64,000 bases of DNA from Ensifer sp. PDNC004 (GTDB lineage Bacteria > Pseudomonadota > Alphaproteobacteria > Rhizobiales > Rhizobiaceae). The stretch spans positions 566,001 to 630,000 of the forward strand of contig NZ_CP070354.1 of assembly GCF_016919405.1 (NCBI RefSeq), in the 5' to 3' direction. The notes beneath the pieces were generated by a model. The model saw only the letters and a program-made list of their open reading frames with translations. It was not told the origin of the DNA and ran no database searches. The position numbers and the translations under genes were made by a program. This document shows, one piece after another, positions 34,585 to 43,389 of this stretch; the first letter of the stretch is position 1, and each line of letters begins with the position of its first letter.

Positions 34585-36963
34585 CTACCCCTTCTCCTGT
34601 TGCGCTTCCGCAGACGCGACCATTCGTTTGACCACCACGAAGCTGTCGGGGGTGACGGAGATCGAATCAATTCCGCAGTCGACAAGGAAGGCAGCGAACT
34701 CGGGGTGATCGCTCGGTGCCTGTCCGCAAAGCCCGATCTTGACGCCAGCCGCCTTTGCGTCGCCGATGACCTTGCGGATCATCCACTTTACCGCTGGATC
34801 TTGTTCATCAAAGACGGCTGCGAGGTCCTCGCAGTCCCGGTCGATGCCAAGCGTCAATTGTGTCAAATCGTTCGAGCCGATGGAGAACCCGTCAAAGTGC
34901 CGCGCGAATTCCGCTGCCAGAATGACATTGGAAGGTATTTCGCACATGATGTAGATCTCAAGCCCGCTGCCCCGCTTCAATCCGTTCTCAGCCATCGTAT
35001 CCAACACCTTTTCCGCTTCCTGTGGAGAGCGGCAGAAAGGGATCATGAGCGCGACATTCACAAAACCCATCCGCTCTCGAAGGCGCTTCACGGCACGGCA
35101 CTCCAGCACGAACCCATCTCTGTAACGGGGTGAATGATAGCGGGACGCTCCACGAAAGCCGATCATCGGGTTTTCCTCCAGCGGCTCAAACTGCGGCCCG
35201 CCGCAAAGACCCGCATATTCATTCGTCTTGAAATCGCTCATGCGAACGATGATCGGTTTGGGAAATGCGACTGCGGCAAGTCGCGCCAGCCCGGCTGAGA
35301 GCTTGTCCACGAAGTATTCGGTCTTGTCGCTATATTCCCTCGTGAGGCTGTCGATTCTTTCCCTGGCGGCCTGATCTCGCAAACCGTCGAAGTGGACAAG
35401 CGCCATCGGATGAATCTGGATGGTATTCGTTATCACGAACTCCATGCGCGCAAGTCCGATGCCGTCGGCCGGTAATCGCCACCACCTGAATGCAGCCTGC
35501 GGATCGGCTAGATTAAGCATCACCTTTGTTCGCGTTTCAGGTATATCGGAGAGGATTGTTTCCTCAGCGACAAAGTCCGCCCGCCCCTCGTAGATCGTGC
35601 CCTCATCCCCTTCCGCACAGCATACCGTGACCACCTGCCGCGGGTGGAGCAACTGCGTTGCGTTTCCAACGCCGACGATCGCTGGAATACCGAGCTCCCT
35701 GCTGACAATTGCGGCATGTGACGTCCGGCCCCCATGGTCGGTGACAATGGCGCAGGCCCGCTTCATCAGCGGAACCCAGTCCGGATCCGTTGTCGCCGCA
35801 ACCAGAACGGCGCCGTCGACAAAGCCATCAAGGTCGTCAGTGTCCACGACAAGGCAAACAGGCGCGGCGGCTACGGCGTTGCCGATCGCAAGTCCTCGAG
35901 CAATCGGTCTTCCCTTGGAGTTGATGCGGTAGCTCGACAGCAGGTTGGTCGCCGCACGCGACTGCACCGTCTCCGGGCGTGCCTGAACAAGCCAGATCTC
36001 CTGGCTATGACCATCCTTCGCCCATTCGATGTCCATCGGACATTCATAGTGAGTCTCAACTGCAACGGCCCAACTGGCGAGCTGGACAATCTCTTCGTCG
36101 CTCAAGACGATCAATGATCTCTCCTCGCCGCTCGTCAAGACGTCTTGCGTCGGGGACGAGCCATCGCCGTAGACGAGCTTTCGTTCCTTGGAGCCGCGCC
36201 TTTTTCCTATTATCGGCACGACGTCAGGAATGCCGAGCAACGGCTTAAAGACGTGATATTCATCCGGATCGACGGTGCCCTTGACGACATATTCGCCAAG
36301 CCCCCAGCTCGCGTTGATAACGGCAACCCTGGCAAACCCGGTCTCAGTTTCGATCGAGAACATGACGCCGGCTGCGCCAAGGTCTGAGCGTACCATCTGC
36401 TGGATACCTATCGACAGTGCCACCTTCATCTGCTCGAAGCCGTTAGCCTGGCGATATGCCATGGCACGATCCGTGAAAAGGGAGGCGTAGCAGCGGCGGC
36501 AGGTATCCATCAGGGCCCGTTCGCCAGCGATGTTGAGGTAGCTTTCCTGTTGACCTGCAAAACTCGCCGCCGGCAGATCCTCGGCGGTGGCGCTCGAACG
36601 CACCGCGACGGACGCAGCCTCGACGCCAAGCCTTTCCGAAAAACTGCGATAGGCCGATATCAGGTCGTCCTCGATGTCGGGGGGCCAGGCACCTTGCAGG
36701 ATGAGGGAGCGGATCGCTGTTCCAGCTTGAGAAAGGGTGTCGCGCCCCGATTCCCATGCATCCACAAGCGCGCGGATTGGTTCGCGCAAACCGTTGAAAT
36801 CGATGAAGCGCCAATAGGCTTGCGCCGTCGTCGCAAACCCGCCCGGAACCTTGATACCGCTCCCGGAGAGCACGTTGATCATTTCGCCGAGCGACGCGTT
36901 CTTGCCGCCAACGTCGCCGATGTCACCTCGCCTGACGTCTTCGAGCCAAATAACGGATCTCAT
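34585..36963 (-). CDS. ppsA: Phosphoenolpyruvate synthase
   Basis: A 792-residue enzyme, the same length as E. coli PpsA. It has the N-terminal PPDK/ATP-grasp domain (IGDVGGKNASLGEM, SSATAEDLPAASFAGQQE), the phospho-histidine domain (TDHGGRTSHAAIVSRELGIP) and the C-terminal TIM-barrel with SIGSNDLTQLTLG and GLCGQAPSDHPEFA. It converts pyruvate and ATP to PEP, AMP and phosphate; in low-energy cells related enzymes may run toward pyruvate. It is divergent from the glucokinase-like gene and shares with it a perfectly symmetric FNR-type box at 37021-37034. Confidence 0.95.
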   Translation of the reverse strand: MRSVIWLEDVRRGDIGDVGGKNASLGEMINVLSGSGIKVPGGFATTAQAYWRFIDFNGLREPIRALVDAWESGRDTLSQAGTAIRSLILQGAWPPDIEDDLISAYRSFSERLGVEAASVAVRSSATAEDLPAASFAGQQESYLNIAGERALMDTCRRCYASLFTDRAMAYRQANGFEQMKVALSIGIQQMVRSDLGAAGVMFSIETETGFARVAVINASWGLGEYVVKGTVDPDEYHVFKPLLGIPDVVPIIGKRRGSKERKLVYGDGSSPTQDVLTSGEERSLIVLSDEEIVQLASWAVAVETHYECPMDIEWAKDGHSQEIWLVQARPETVQSRAATNLLSSYRINSKGRPIARGLAIGNAVAAAPVCLVVDTDDLDGFVDGAVLVAATTDPDWVPLMKRACAIVTDHGGRTSHAAIVSRELGIPAIVGVGNATQLLHPRQVVTVCCAEGDEGTIYEGRADFVAEETILSDIPETRTKVMLNLADPQAAFRWWRLPADGIGLARMEFVITNTIQIHPMALVHFDGLRDQAARERIDSLTREYSDKTEYFVDKLSAGLARLAAVAFPKPIIVRMSDFKTNEYAGLCGGPQFEPLEENPMIGFRGASRYHSPRYRDGFVLECRAVKRLRERMGFVNVALMIPFCRSPQEAEKVLDTMAENGLKRGSGLEIYIMCEIPSNVILAAEFARHFDGFSIGSNDLTQLTLGIDRDCEDLAAVFDEQDPAVKWMIRKVIGDAKAAGVKIGLCGQAPSDHPEFAAFLVDCGIDSISVTPDSFVVVKRMVASAEAQQEKG

Positions 36964-37020
36964 CCCAAGCCTCCAGCGTTCAAAGCCGGCAAATCTTAAA
37001 CGTCAAGCCGCGGTCTGACC

Positions 37021-37034
37021 TTGACGGCCGTCAA
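37021..37034. promoter_or_regulatory. Symmetric FNR/FixK-type box TTGACGGCCGTCAA shared by ppsA and the glucokinase-like gene
   Basis: A perfect 14-bp palindrome centred 64 nt from the ppsA start and 63 nt from the divergent GTG start at 37091. One activator dimer could serve both promoters. Confidence 0.82.
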
Positions 37035-37090
37035 AGCGCGTTCGGTAAGCTTGCCGCACAATGTCATAAGCGAGATGGGAGGGCACTGCT

Positions 37091-38047
37091 GTGGGCAAGT
37101 TGGCGCGTCAGGCAATCGTGGCGGAGATCGGCGAAACACATACACGCCTTGCGGTCACGGATTACGACCGACTGTCGATCGACCACTACGTACAGTTTGA
37201 AAACGACGCTTTCTCCTGCGTGACCGACGCGCTGGCCGCCTATATCCGGTCTACTCCCGTCGCGACCTCAGCAATCGGCATTGCGGTCATCAACGGCGGC
37301 CCGACTACCGACGAAGATCGCCTTCATCATGATCTGGCAGAACAACTCGATTGGGGCACTAAACCCTCGCGAGTTTTCAAGGTCGAGGCGCTCGACGCGC
37401 TGGCATTGGTTCTCCCACATCTGACTTTGCACGACACAAAACTGATCAGCGGACAAAAGGTTGAACCTGACACGCCGAAGGCGATCATCAGCGTCGGGCA
37501 GGCGCTCGGCGTTACTTCGCTGACGCCGGGCGATGGCGCATGGACCCCGCACCGAACCCATGCGGGAAGTATCTCCTTTGCCCCCCAGACGCGTGGCGAA
37601 TTTGACATTTTCGAGCGCATCCGTTGCGCGACCGACTACGTGTCGGTCGAGAACCTGCTGTCGGAGGCCGGTCTTTGCCATCTTCATGAGTTGCTGCTTG
37701 AAAGTGCGGGTCAGGCCGTGCGCGGCGCGCTGGCCTCCAGCATCATCGATGCGGCACTAAGCGGGAGCGACGCGGTGGCCGCGAAGGCTGTGGACAATTT
37801 CGCCACCTGGCTGGCCAGGTTCGCTGGTGACATAGCTCTTCTCTATGATGCCAGGGGCGGCATTTATCTCTGGGGGGCCATTCCGCGAAGAATGGAACGA
37901 CGGTTGAAGGCCGATCTGTTTCGAGCAGCTTTCGAAGCGAAGGGCCGGCGGTCCGCCTGGCTTGCGGAGATACCAATTTTCATCATTCGTAGCGACGACG
38001 CGATTTTGAAGGGCGCGGCTTTGGCACTGTCTGGGCGCCTAGACTGA
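37091..38047 (+). CDS. Glucokinase-family protein lacking catalytic motifs (probable pseudoenzyme)
   Basis: A 318-residue protein with the overall plan of bacterial glucokinase (Glk): the segment HAGSISFAPQTRGEFDIFER matches Glk GHVxFAPxxxxE. Key sites are changed. The phosphate-binding GGTN is GETH (AEIGETHTRLAV), the N-D-F-E catalytic loop reads FKVEALDAL with no aspartate at the usual place, and GPGTGLG reads SVGQALGVTSL. It starts at a GTG with GGGAGGG 7 nt upstream. It probably no longer phosphorylates glucose and may bind a sugar or regulate. Shares an FNR-type box with ppsA. Confidence 0.75.
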   Translation: MGKLARQAIVAEIGETHTRLAVTDYDRLSIDHYVQFENDAFSCVTDALAAYIRSTPVATSAIGIAVINGGPTTDEDRLHHDLAEQLDWGTKPSRVFKVEALDALALVLPHLTLHDTKLISGQKVEPDTPKAIISVGQALGVTSLTPGDGAWTPHRTHAGSISFAPQTRGEFDIFERIRCATDYVSVENLLSEAGLCHLHELLLESAGQAVRGALASSIIDAALSGSDAVAAKAVDNFATWLARFAGDIALLYDARGGIYLWGAIPRRMERRLKADLFRAAFEAKGRRSAWLAEIPIFIIRSDDAILKGAALALSGRLD

Positions 38048-38101
38048 GCCGCTTGTTCGACAACGAGGCAACGGGCTCGGCGGTGTAGGTAGTCTCCGCT
38101 A

Positions 38102-38296
38102 TCAGGAAGCCGCGTCGGTGCAACAAGAGGCGACCAACCCTTGAGACGGCCCGATACGCATCTGTCTTTCTTTGAGAAGGCCCTCCCTTATCACGACAAC
38201 ACTGTAGACCGAAGCGATCATGAGAACGATCAGGATCAGTAGAAGCCAATTCGACAGGACCACCTGTATCCTGTGCCATGTGTCACGCCGGGCCAT
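38102..38296 (-). CDS. Small single-TM membrane protein
   Basis: A 64-residue protein with one long TM helix (about residues 15-37, SNWLLLILIVLMIASVYSVV), a basic cytoplasmic N-terminus (MARRDTWHR) and a C-terminal tail with two cysteines (VASCCTDAAS). The start at 38296 has a weak AGGGA site. Two FNR-type sites lie upstream: a TTG-N8-CAA match (38357-38370, 67 nt) and the exact box at 38390-38403 (100 nt). The family is not recognised; such small proteins often modulate larger membrane complexes. Confidence 0.6.
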   Translation of the reverse strand: MARRDTWHRIQVVLSNWLLLILIVLMIASVYSVVVIREGLLKERQMRIGPSQGLVASCCTDAAS

Positions 38297-38356
38297 GTGG
38301 AAATCCCTGAACGTCGCGCCTTGGTGAACAAGAAACACGGACGGCAATGCTTTGCA

Positions 38357-38370
38357 TTGCTCTGCGTCAA
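38357..38370. promoter_or_regulatory. FixK-like site TTGCTCTGCGTCAA
   Basis: Fits TTG-N8-CAA but has C instead of A at position 4. It is centred 67 nt upstream of the small membrane-protein gene on the minus strand. Weaker than the exact boxes; similar variants occur at 49710-49723 and 61841-61854. Confidence 0.4.
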
Positions 38371-38389
38371 AGCGGCGACGGAGGCAGCT

Positions 38390-38403
38390 TTGACGGGCGT
38401 CAA
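38390..38403. promoter_or_regulatory. FNR/FixK-type box TTGACGGGCGTCAA
   Basis: Exact palindrome between the small membrane-protein gene (100 nt) and the Hsp20 operon (150 nt). A 9-bp inverted repeat CGTCAAAGC (38365-38373) / GCTTTGACG (38387-38395) overlaps it and links it to the weaker site beside it. Confidence 0.75.
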
Positions 38404-38545
38404 TGCGACAGCTTGCAGATAGCGGTCTAATTGTCCGGTCTACTGGTCGATGGGCCAAAGGAGTTGGAGGGACGATCCGGCTCCTTCTCATGTTCATTGT
38501 CGGCCGCCGGCTAGGCCCCACGTCTACTCAAAAGGAGAACCAGTC

Positions 38546-39073
38546 ATGACTGAGACACCGACGAAACTCCCCGTCAAGCAAGAAGAAAAAGCGCTCCGCC
38601 CCCGCGCGCAATCGTGGATGCCCTTTGAAGGTTTGCGGGCTGAAATTGACCGCCTCTTCGACGACTTCACTCCGAGCTTCTGGCGCCGTTCGTTCGATCC
38701 TGTGCATATTCACGGCTCAACCGTCCTACCGACCTGGGCCCTCGCGCCGGCGATTGATCTCGTCGAAAAGGAGGCGAGCTACGAAATCACCGCTGAATTG
38801 CCAGGGATCGAGGAAAAGGACATCGAGGTTAAGGTCGCGAACGGAAATCTGACGATCCGCGGAGAAAAACTGGAAGCCAAGGAAGAAAAGGACAGGGAGT
38901 ACGTACTGTCCGAGCGGCGCTACGGCTCATTCCAGCGCACTTTCAAGATGCCCCAAGGCGTAAAAGCCGAAGACATTGCGGCGACGTTTTCGAAGGGCGT
39001 GCTGACGGTCACGTTGCCAAAAACCAAAGAAGCTCAACAGAGCGATCGCAAGATCCAGGTGAAGGCCGCCTAA
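38546..39073 (+). CDS. Hsp20/alpha-crystallin small heat-shock protein
   Basis: A 175-residue small heat-shock protein. The alpha-crystallin domain (about residues 65-170) contains YEITAELPGIEEKDIEVKVA, LTIRGEK and the closing GVLTVTLPK, followed by a short tail. The ATG at 38546 has AAGGAG 9 nt upstream. It holds unfolding proteins in the cytoplasm. It heads an operon with a Usp gene and a host-attachment-family gene behind the FNR-type box at 38390. HspX of the DosR regulon is the functional parallel. Confidence 0.93.
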   Translation: MTETPTKLPVKQEEKALRPRAQSWMPFEGLRAEIDRLFDDFTPSFWRRSFDPVHIHGSTVLPTWALAPAIDLVEKEASYEITAELPGIEEKDIEVKVANGNLTIRGEKLEAKEEKDREYVLSERRYGSFQRTFKMPQGVKAEDIAATFSKGVLTVTLPKTKEAQQSDRKIQVKAA

Positions 39074-39081
39074 CGAGCTCG

Positions 39082-39121
39082 GCGCTCCGCTCCGCAAGGG
39101 CTCAAGAGCTTCGCGGAGCGC
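39082..39121. repeat. Stem-loop between Hsp20 and Usp genes
   Basis: GCGCTCCGC (39082-39090) pairs with GCGGAGCGC (39113-39121). It lies in the 71-nt gap of the operon with no T-run, so it may stabilise the Hsp20 part of the message or partly terminate it. Confidence 0.5.
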
Positions 39122-39144
39122 TGGTCGCCAAAGGGAGGATTATC

Positions 39145-39975
39145 ATGTCATTTAAAACAATTTTGAACGTGGTTGCGGACGGAGGAGCCGCCGAGGATCT
39201 CAAAATCGCGATGAACCTGAGCGGTGAGGTAAACGCACACCTCAGCACTCTGGTCGTCACCATTGCCCCCATGCCCACCGGACGCTATCAGACGCTATCG
39301 CCGAGTTGGCTGGAAATACGCGAGCGCAACCTTCAGCGGATTTCCGAACACCTTGTCGGTATCCGCGAGCGCCTTGCATCGGCCGGACTGTCATTTGATG
39401 TCGATAGCTTGTACGCGGAAGTCGCAGGCCCCGCTTATGATATCGGCGAAAGAGCCCTCTACGCGGATTTGCTTCTGGCCGGGCCTAGCGTATTTGCGAG
39501 CGAAGAGCTGAGGTCACAAATTGTCAGCGGCGGGCTTTTCCAAGCGGGTCGCCCAGTCCTGTTCGTTCCACCCGGCGCGAACGTGACATTGCGGCCGAGA
39601 GTGATCCTTCTTGCGTGGGACTCGCGTCCAAGCGCGGCCCATGCGGCCAGGGACGCCCTCGAAATAATGAAGATGGCGCAGTCTGTTCACGTCACGATGG
39701 TGGACCCCATTGCGGCATCCAGGGTCAGCGGTGATGAGCCAGGGGCCGATATCGCGACGTATCTCGCACGCCACGGCATTAACGTCTCGGTCGAGACCCT
39801 GCCAAGTTCAGGCCGCTTCGTGACTGATACCTTGCTGAGACACGCGTTGGACATCAACGCCGACATGATTGTCATGGGCGCGTATGGGCACTCCAAACTG
39901 CTTGAGCTTATCCTTGGGGGGGTTACGAAATCGATGCTCAAGCAGGCCAATTTGCCAATTCTGATGTCCCATTGA
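39145..39975 (+). CDS. Universal stress protein, tandem-domain length
   Basis: A 276-residue Usp with two Usp-fold halves. The C-terminal half keeps the ATP motif GAYGHSKLLELILGGVTKSML and the segment GDEPGADIATYLARHGI; the N-terminal half is diverged. It is a close paralogue of the Usp at 49934-50767, sharing the same length, the DIGERA segment and GADxATYLARHGI. GGGAGG lies 8 nt upstream of the ATG. Second gene of the Hsp20 operon. Likely an ATP-binding stress regulator of the cytoplasm. Confidence 0.92.
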   Translation: MSFKTILNVVADGGAAEDLKIAMNLSGEVNAHLSTLVVTIAPMPTGRYQTLSPSWLEIRERNLQRISEHLVGIRERLASAGLSFDVDSLYAEVAGPAYDIGERALYADLLLAGPSVFASEELRSQIVSGGLFQAGRPVLFVPPGANVTLRPRVILLAWDSRPSAAHAARDALEIMKMAQSVHVTMVDPIAASRVSGDEPGADIATYLARHGINVSVETLPSSGRFVTDTLLRHALDINADMIVMGAYGHSKLLELILGGVTKSMLKQANLPILMSH

Positions 39976-40011
39976 AGAGACGCCAGAGCCTCGAATGGAA
40001 AGGACAAACCG

Positions 40012-40455
40012 ATGAAGCCGAGAATTCCACACGATTGCTGGATTTTGGCATGCGACGGGGGCCGTGCGCTTGTTTTGCGCAATGATGGAGATGTTGAACG
40101 TCTCAATCTCGTTGTTATGGATTCAATCGTAAACTTGGAGGCGCCGACGCGCATGCTGGGGAGCGATCGCGAAGGAAGGGTCTACCAATCGGTGGGCGGC
40201 GCTCGCAGCAAGGTTGAACAGACTGATTTGCATCAACAGGCCGAGGATCGATTCGTCTCCAGCCTTGCCGGCAGAATGTCATCCCTGGCACACGAAAAGA
40301 AAATGAAGATCCTCGTCCTCGTTGCACCTCCACGCGTCCTTGGCCAACTGCGTCGGCAACTCGACACCCACACCCGGTCTGTGGTCAGCGCAGAACTGGC
40401 AAAGGACTTGGTCAAATTCGATGTAGCGGATATCGAAAGCTATTTTGCGCAATAA
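40012..40455 (+). CDS. Host attachment protein family (PF10116)
   Basis: A 147-residue soluble protein. It begins with the family hallmark WILACDGGRALVLRN, has the middle helix AEDRFVSSLAGRMSSLAHEK and the strand ILVLVAPPRVLGQLRRQL, and ends VKFDVADIESYF. The name comes from an Agrobacterium gene needed for attachment, but the fold resembles peptide-chain release-factor-like (baeRF) domains and the biochemical role is unsettled. Third gene of the Hsp20-Usp operon, 36 nt after the Usp. Confidence 0.85.
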   Translation: MKPRIPHDCWILACDGGRALVLRNDGDVERLNLVVMDSIVNLEAPTRMLGSDREGRVYQSVGGARSKVEQTDLHQQAEDRFVSSLAGRMSSLAHEKKMKILVLVAPPRVLGQLRRQLDTHTRSVVSAELAKDLVKFDVADIESYFAQ

Positions 40456-40822
40456 GGCGTGCACGGAACGTCCGGCGTCAGGGTCGATCGAAACACGGAT
40501 CGATGAGCGCACTAGCGTCAATGTCGACGGGTATGTCGAGCCAGTCGTTGCGCAGATAATTTCCCTGCCCGACCCATGGCCCGCAGCTCTTGAATGCGCT
40601 TGTGATCTGTCTGGGACGTTTGGTTGACCCCGCCCGACCCGACGAATTCGTCGTCAGCGCCCTTTGCAGAGGTGCATGGGTTGACGCCCGGGGACAGTGT
40701 TGAAGTCATTGCAAGGTCGAGGCGCAAGGGGCTGGTGCCTGGAGAGAAGGTCACTCTTTATCCAAGTGATTGCATCGCCGACGGGGACTCCGTGGTCGAG
40801 CGATAGAACGCGACTTGGTGGA
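40456..40822. other. Intergenic stretch, one weak short frame
   Basis: A 60-codon plus-strand frame (40624-40806, TTG start) encodes GLTPGDSVEVIARSRRKGLV and PGEKVTLYPSDCIADGD, which resembles a small beta-barrel, but it lacks a ribosome-binding site. Nothing else is supported. The convergent genes on either side end here. Confidence 0.35.
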
Positions 40823-41935
40823 TCAGTGCGCATGGTGATGGCGGCCGCGGGGTTTAAAGCTTTCATCGGCGTAGTGGAGCATCATCAATTCTCCAATGGT
40901 TTCGTAATTAATCAGGCCCACAACGCGCTCGCTGCTATCCACGATGGGAATGGCAGATGCTTGCGCTTTCTGCATGAGCTTCAAACTCATGTCGATCGGG
41001 GACTTCTCATCCAATGCGGGGATGTCGCGGCGCATAACGTCGCTTACGGACGCCCCCGCCCCCCTTTCCTTCATCGCACGGACAATGCCTTCTCGCGTCA
41101 TCAATCCTTCGAACCGACCAGCCTCGTCAACAACAGGAAACTCGCTTTGGCTGGTGGCAAGAAGGAGCTCTACTGCCTCACCGACACGAGCCTGAAGGCC
41201 CAGTGTCGCGAATTCGGTGATCATTACATCACGGATGCTTGTGTCGTCGGAAATGGCTTGAAGGTCGCTGCCTTGCGCTTCAGTCTCCGCTGCGAAATAG
41301 ACGAAGATTGCAATGAGGATAAGCAACGGGTTGAAGAAGACGCCAAAGACACCCATGGCTAACGCGATGGATTGTCCGATCCGAGCCGCAATTGAGGTAG
41401 CGCTCGCCCAGGGCAGATGCCAGGCAAGGACTGCCCTAAGGACACGCCCGCCATCCATCGGGAAGGCTGGGATCATGTTGAACACGACAAGGAAAATGTT
41501 GACCCCCGCGAGCCGCGCCAGGAAATCTACGCGGGGATCCTGCGGTGCCAGCAGTTTTTCCCAGCCCAGGGCGCTTCCAAGCACCATGACGATGAGGCCA
41601 GCAATCACGACGTTTACAAAGGGCCCTGCGATGGCGATCACCAACTCCTCAAGCGGTCTGGTGGGGTTGCGTTCCAACCGTGCTATGCCGCCGATTGGCA
41701 AAAGAGTGATATCCGGTGTCTGGATACCGAAATGCCGAGCGGCCGCGATGTGCCCGAATTCATGAAGCACCACGCAGAGGAAGACGCAGATGATAAAGGC
41801 GACGCCTTCATAGGCGGCAGTCGGACCGCCGATCCGGTAATGCATCACCCAGATCCAAATGAGAAGAAGGGCGAAAGTTACGTGCACGCGGACTTCGGTC
41901 CCTCCGATGGTGCCCAGTTTCAAGGACCATTTCAT
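40823..41935 (-). CDS. Site-2-protease-like M50 metalloprotease with CBS pair
   Basis: A 370-residue intramembrane zinc protease. The zinc site is H58-E59-F-G-H62 (VVLHEFGHIAA) and the third ligand lies in NMIPAFPMDGGRVLRA. Two CBS motifs form the C-terminal 130 residues (IRDVMITEFATLGL; VSDVMRRDIPALDE). CBS pairs probably gate the protease by binding nucleotides, as in SpoIVFB/Rip3-type enzymes. The ATG at 41935 fits the family start KWSLKLGTIGG. It follows a PDZ serine protease by 53 nt on the same strand, suggesting a two-step regulated proteolysis pair under the FNR-type box at 43363. Confidence 0.92.
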   Translation of the reverse strand: MKWSLKLGTIGGTEVRVHVTFALLLIWIWVMHYRIGGPTAAYEGVAFIICVFLCVVLHEFGHIAAARHFGIQTPDITLLPIGGIARLERNPTRPLEELVIAIAGPFVNVVIAGLIVMVLGSALGWEKLLAPQDPRVDFLARLAGVNIFLVVFNMIPAFPMDGGRVLRAVLAWHLPWASATSIAARIGQSIALAMGVFGVFFNPLLILIAIFVYFAAETEAQGSDLQAISDDTSIRDVMITEFATLGLQARVGEAVELLLATSQSEFPVVDEAGRFEGLMTREGIVRAMKERGAGASVSDVMRRDIPALDEKSPIDMSLKLMQKAQASAIPIVDSSERVVGLINYETIGELMMLHYADESFKPRGRHHHAH

Positions 41936-41988
41936 GATGTTGTCGCTCCGATACTCTTTTCCCAAAGCCGAACGTCGAAGAGTTCCGT

Positions 41989-43311
41989 CTACGGAACCAC
42001 AAATCGATATGCTGTGCCTGCGCGCAGGATATCGAACGAAACTTTGCCATCGGCGGCGTCCAACAGGTCCTGAATCCGCGACGCCGAGACGGGGGGCTCG
42101 CCGTTGATCGATGTCAGGTAGTCACCCGATCTCAGCCCAGCTGCATAGGCGACGCTATCGGATGGTACTTCCATTAGTACCGGCCCTTTGGGCGTACATG
42201 CGCGCGAAGCCGATGAACCCGGCAGGGCAAGGGTCACGGTGTCCAGCGCGCCCTGGCCCGGAGAGCCCTGCACGTCTACGGGATCTAGAAGCTTCAGCTC
42301 CAGCCGTTGTGACCTGCCCTCCCGGCGGATATCGAGAGTAACCTGCGCATCGGGCGCAAGCAGACTGACTGCATTCTTGAAGGCAGCCTCGGTCGAGACC
42401 GCGTGACCGTTAAGCGCGGTCACGGCATCGCCGAGCCTTACCCCCTGGCGCTCGGCAGCCGAGTTGCAGGAGAGCCGGTGGACGACCAGGTCCCTGGTCT
42501 TATCGTCTGCCTGTGAAAGGGTGACGGACACGCCGAGCCATCCGCGCTTTATGACGCCGTCCTTTATGAGAGCGCGAACGATCTTGGACGCGAAGTCGGA
42601 AGGGATAACAAAACCGACGCCCTGAGCTGCTTCGTTCGGCGGCGGCGCACCGCGCACCACTCCCAAAAGCTCGCCTGCCGCATTGACAAGCGCGCCGCCG
42701 GAGTTTCCCGGGTTAAGTGCGGCATCTGTCTGGATGTAGTCCTCATAGTCGTCGATCCCAAGTCCGGATCGGCTGAGGCCGCTTATGATACCGAAACTTG
42801 CTGTTTGCTCCAAGCCAAGAGGACTTCCCACCGCCACCACGAAATCGCCAACGTTCAGAACGGACGATCGCCCCCAGCCAAGTGCAACGAGGCCCCGCGC
42901 CGCGATCCTGATCACGGCAAGATCGGTGGGCTGATCGCTGCCGACAATTTCGGCCGGCAGAACGCGGCCATCGTTAAGCGTGACGGCGATGTCATCGGCA
43001 TCGGCGATCACGTGGCTGTTTGTGACGATGTAACCCTGTTCGGCGTCGATGATGATGCCGGATCCCGCAATGGTAGAACCGCTCTGAACGATGAGGACAT
43101 TATCGGGCAGGCCCAGGATCTTTCGAACGTTCGCATCGTCCAGCAAATCGTTCGTCAATATACGGCTGGCGGTACTGCTAATGCCAACGACCGCGGGCCG
43201 GACCCGAGACAGGGCATCAGAGAACCCTGTGCCACCACTTGCCGGGGCGGCTGGCGAAGCGGCGAACGCATAGATCGCGGTGGCAAGCAGGAAACATGGT
43301 AGATTCTGCAT
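41989..43311 (-). CDS. Periplasmic trypsin-like serine protease with two PDZ domains (DegP/HtrA type)
   Basis: A 440-residue exported protease: signal peptide (about 1-24), catalytic triad H100 (VTNSHVIAD), D130 (QPTDLAVIRI) and S204 (LNPGNSGGAL), then two PDZ domains (about 240-330 and 350-440). The ATG at 43311 has AGGAG 8 nt upstream; a GTG at 43320 would place the leader too close to the predicted transcript start. The FNR-type box 43363-43376 is centred 58.5 nt upstream. It degrades or chaperones damaged envelope proteins and may act as the site-1 partner of the next gene. Confidence 0.92.
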   Translation of the reverse strand: MQNLPCFLLATAIYAFAASPAAPASGGTGFSDALSRVRPAVVGISSTASRILTNDLLDDANVRKILGLPDNVLIVQSGSTIAGSGIIIDAEQGYIVTNSHVIADADDIAVTLNDGRVLPAEIVGSDQPTDLAVIRIAARGLVALGWGRSSVLNVGDFVVAVGSPLGLEQTASFGIISGLSRSGLGIDDYEDYIQTDAALNPGNSGGALVNAAGELLGVVRGAPPPNEAAQGVGFVIPSDFASKIVRALIKDGVIKRGWLGVSVTLSQADDKTRDLVVHRLSCNSAAERQGVRLGDAVTALNGHAVSTEAAFKNAVSLLAPDAQVTLDIRREGRSQRLELKLLDPVDVQGSPGQGALDTVTLALPGSSASRACTPKGPVLMEVPSDSVAYAAGLRSGDYLTSINGEPPVSASRIQDLLDAADGKVSFDILRAGTAYRFVVP

Positions 43312-43362
43312 ATCCTGCACTCCTGAAAAGAAGTCAGGATCTCATCTGTGCGCGCGCGCGCA

Positions 43363-43376
43363 TTGACGCGCGTCAA
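43363..43376. promoter_or_regulatory. Symmetric FNR/FixK-type box TTGACGCGCGTCAA
   Basis: A perfect palindrome, preceded by a CG dinucleotide run, centred 58.5 nt upstream of the serine-protease start on the minus strand. Confidence 0.78.
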
Positions 43377-43389
43377 GGAATATCGAATG

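Noticed and set aside
41417..42073. A 218-codon plus-strand frame
   Set aside because: Antisense to the site-2 protease and the end of the serine protease, both with intact active sites.
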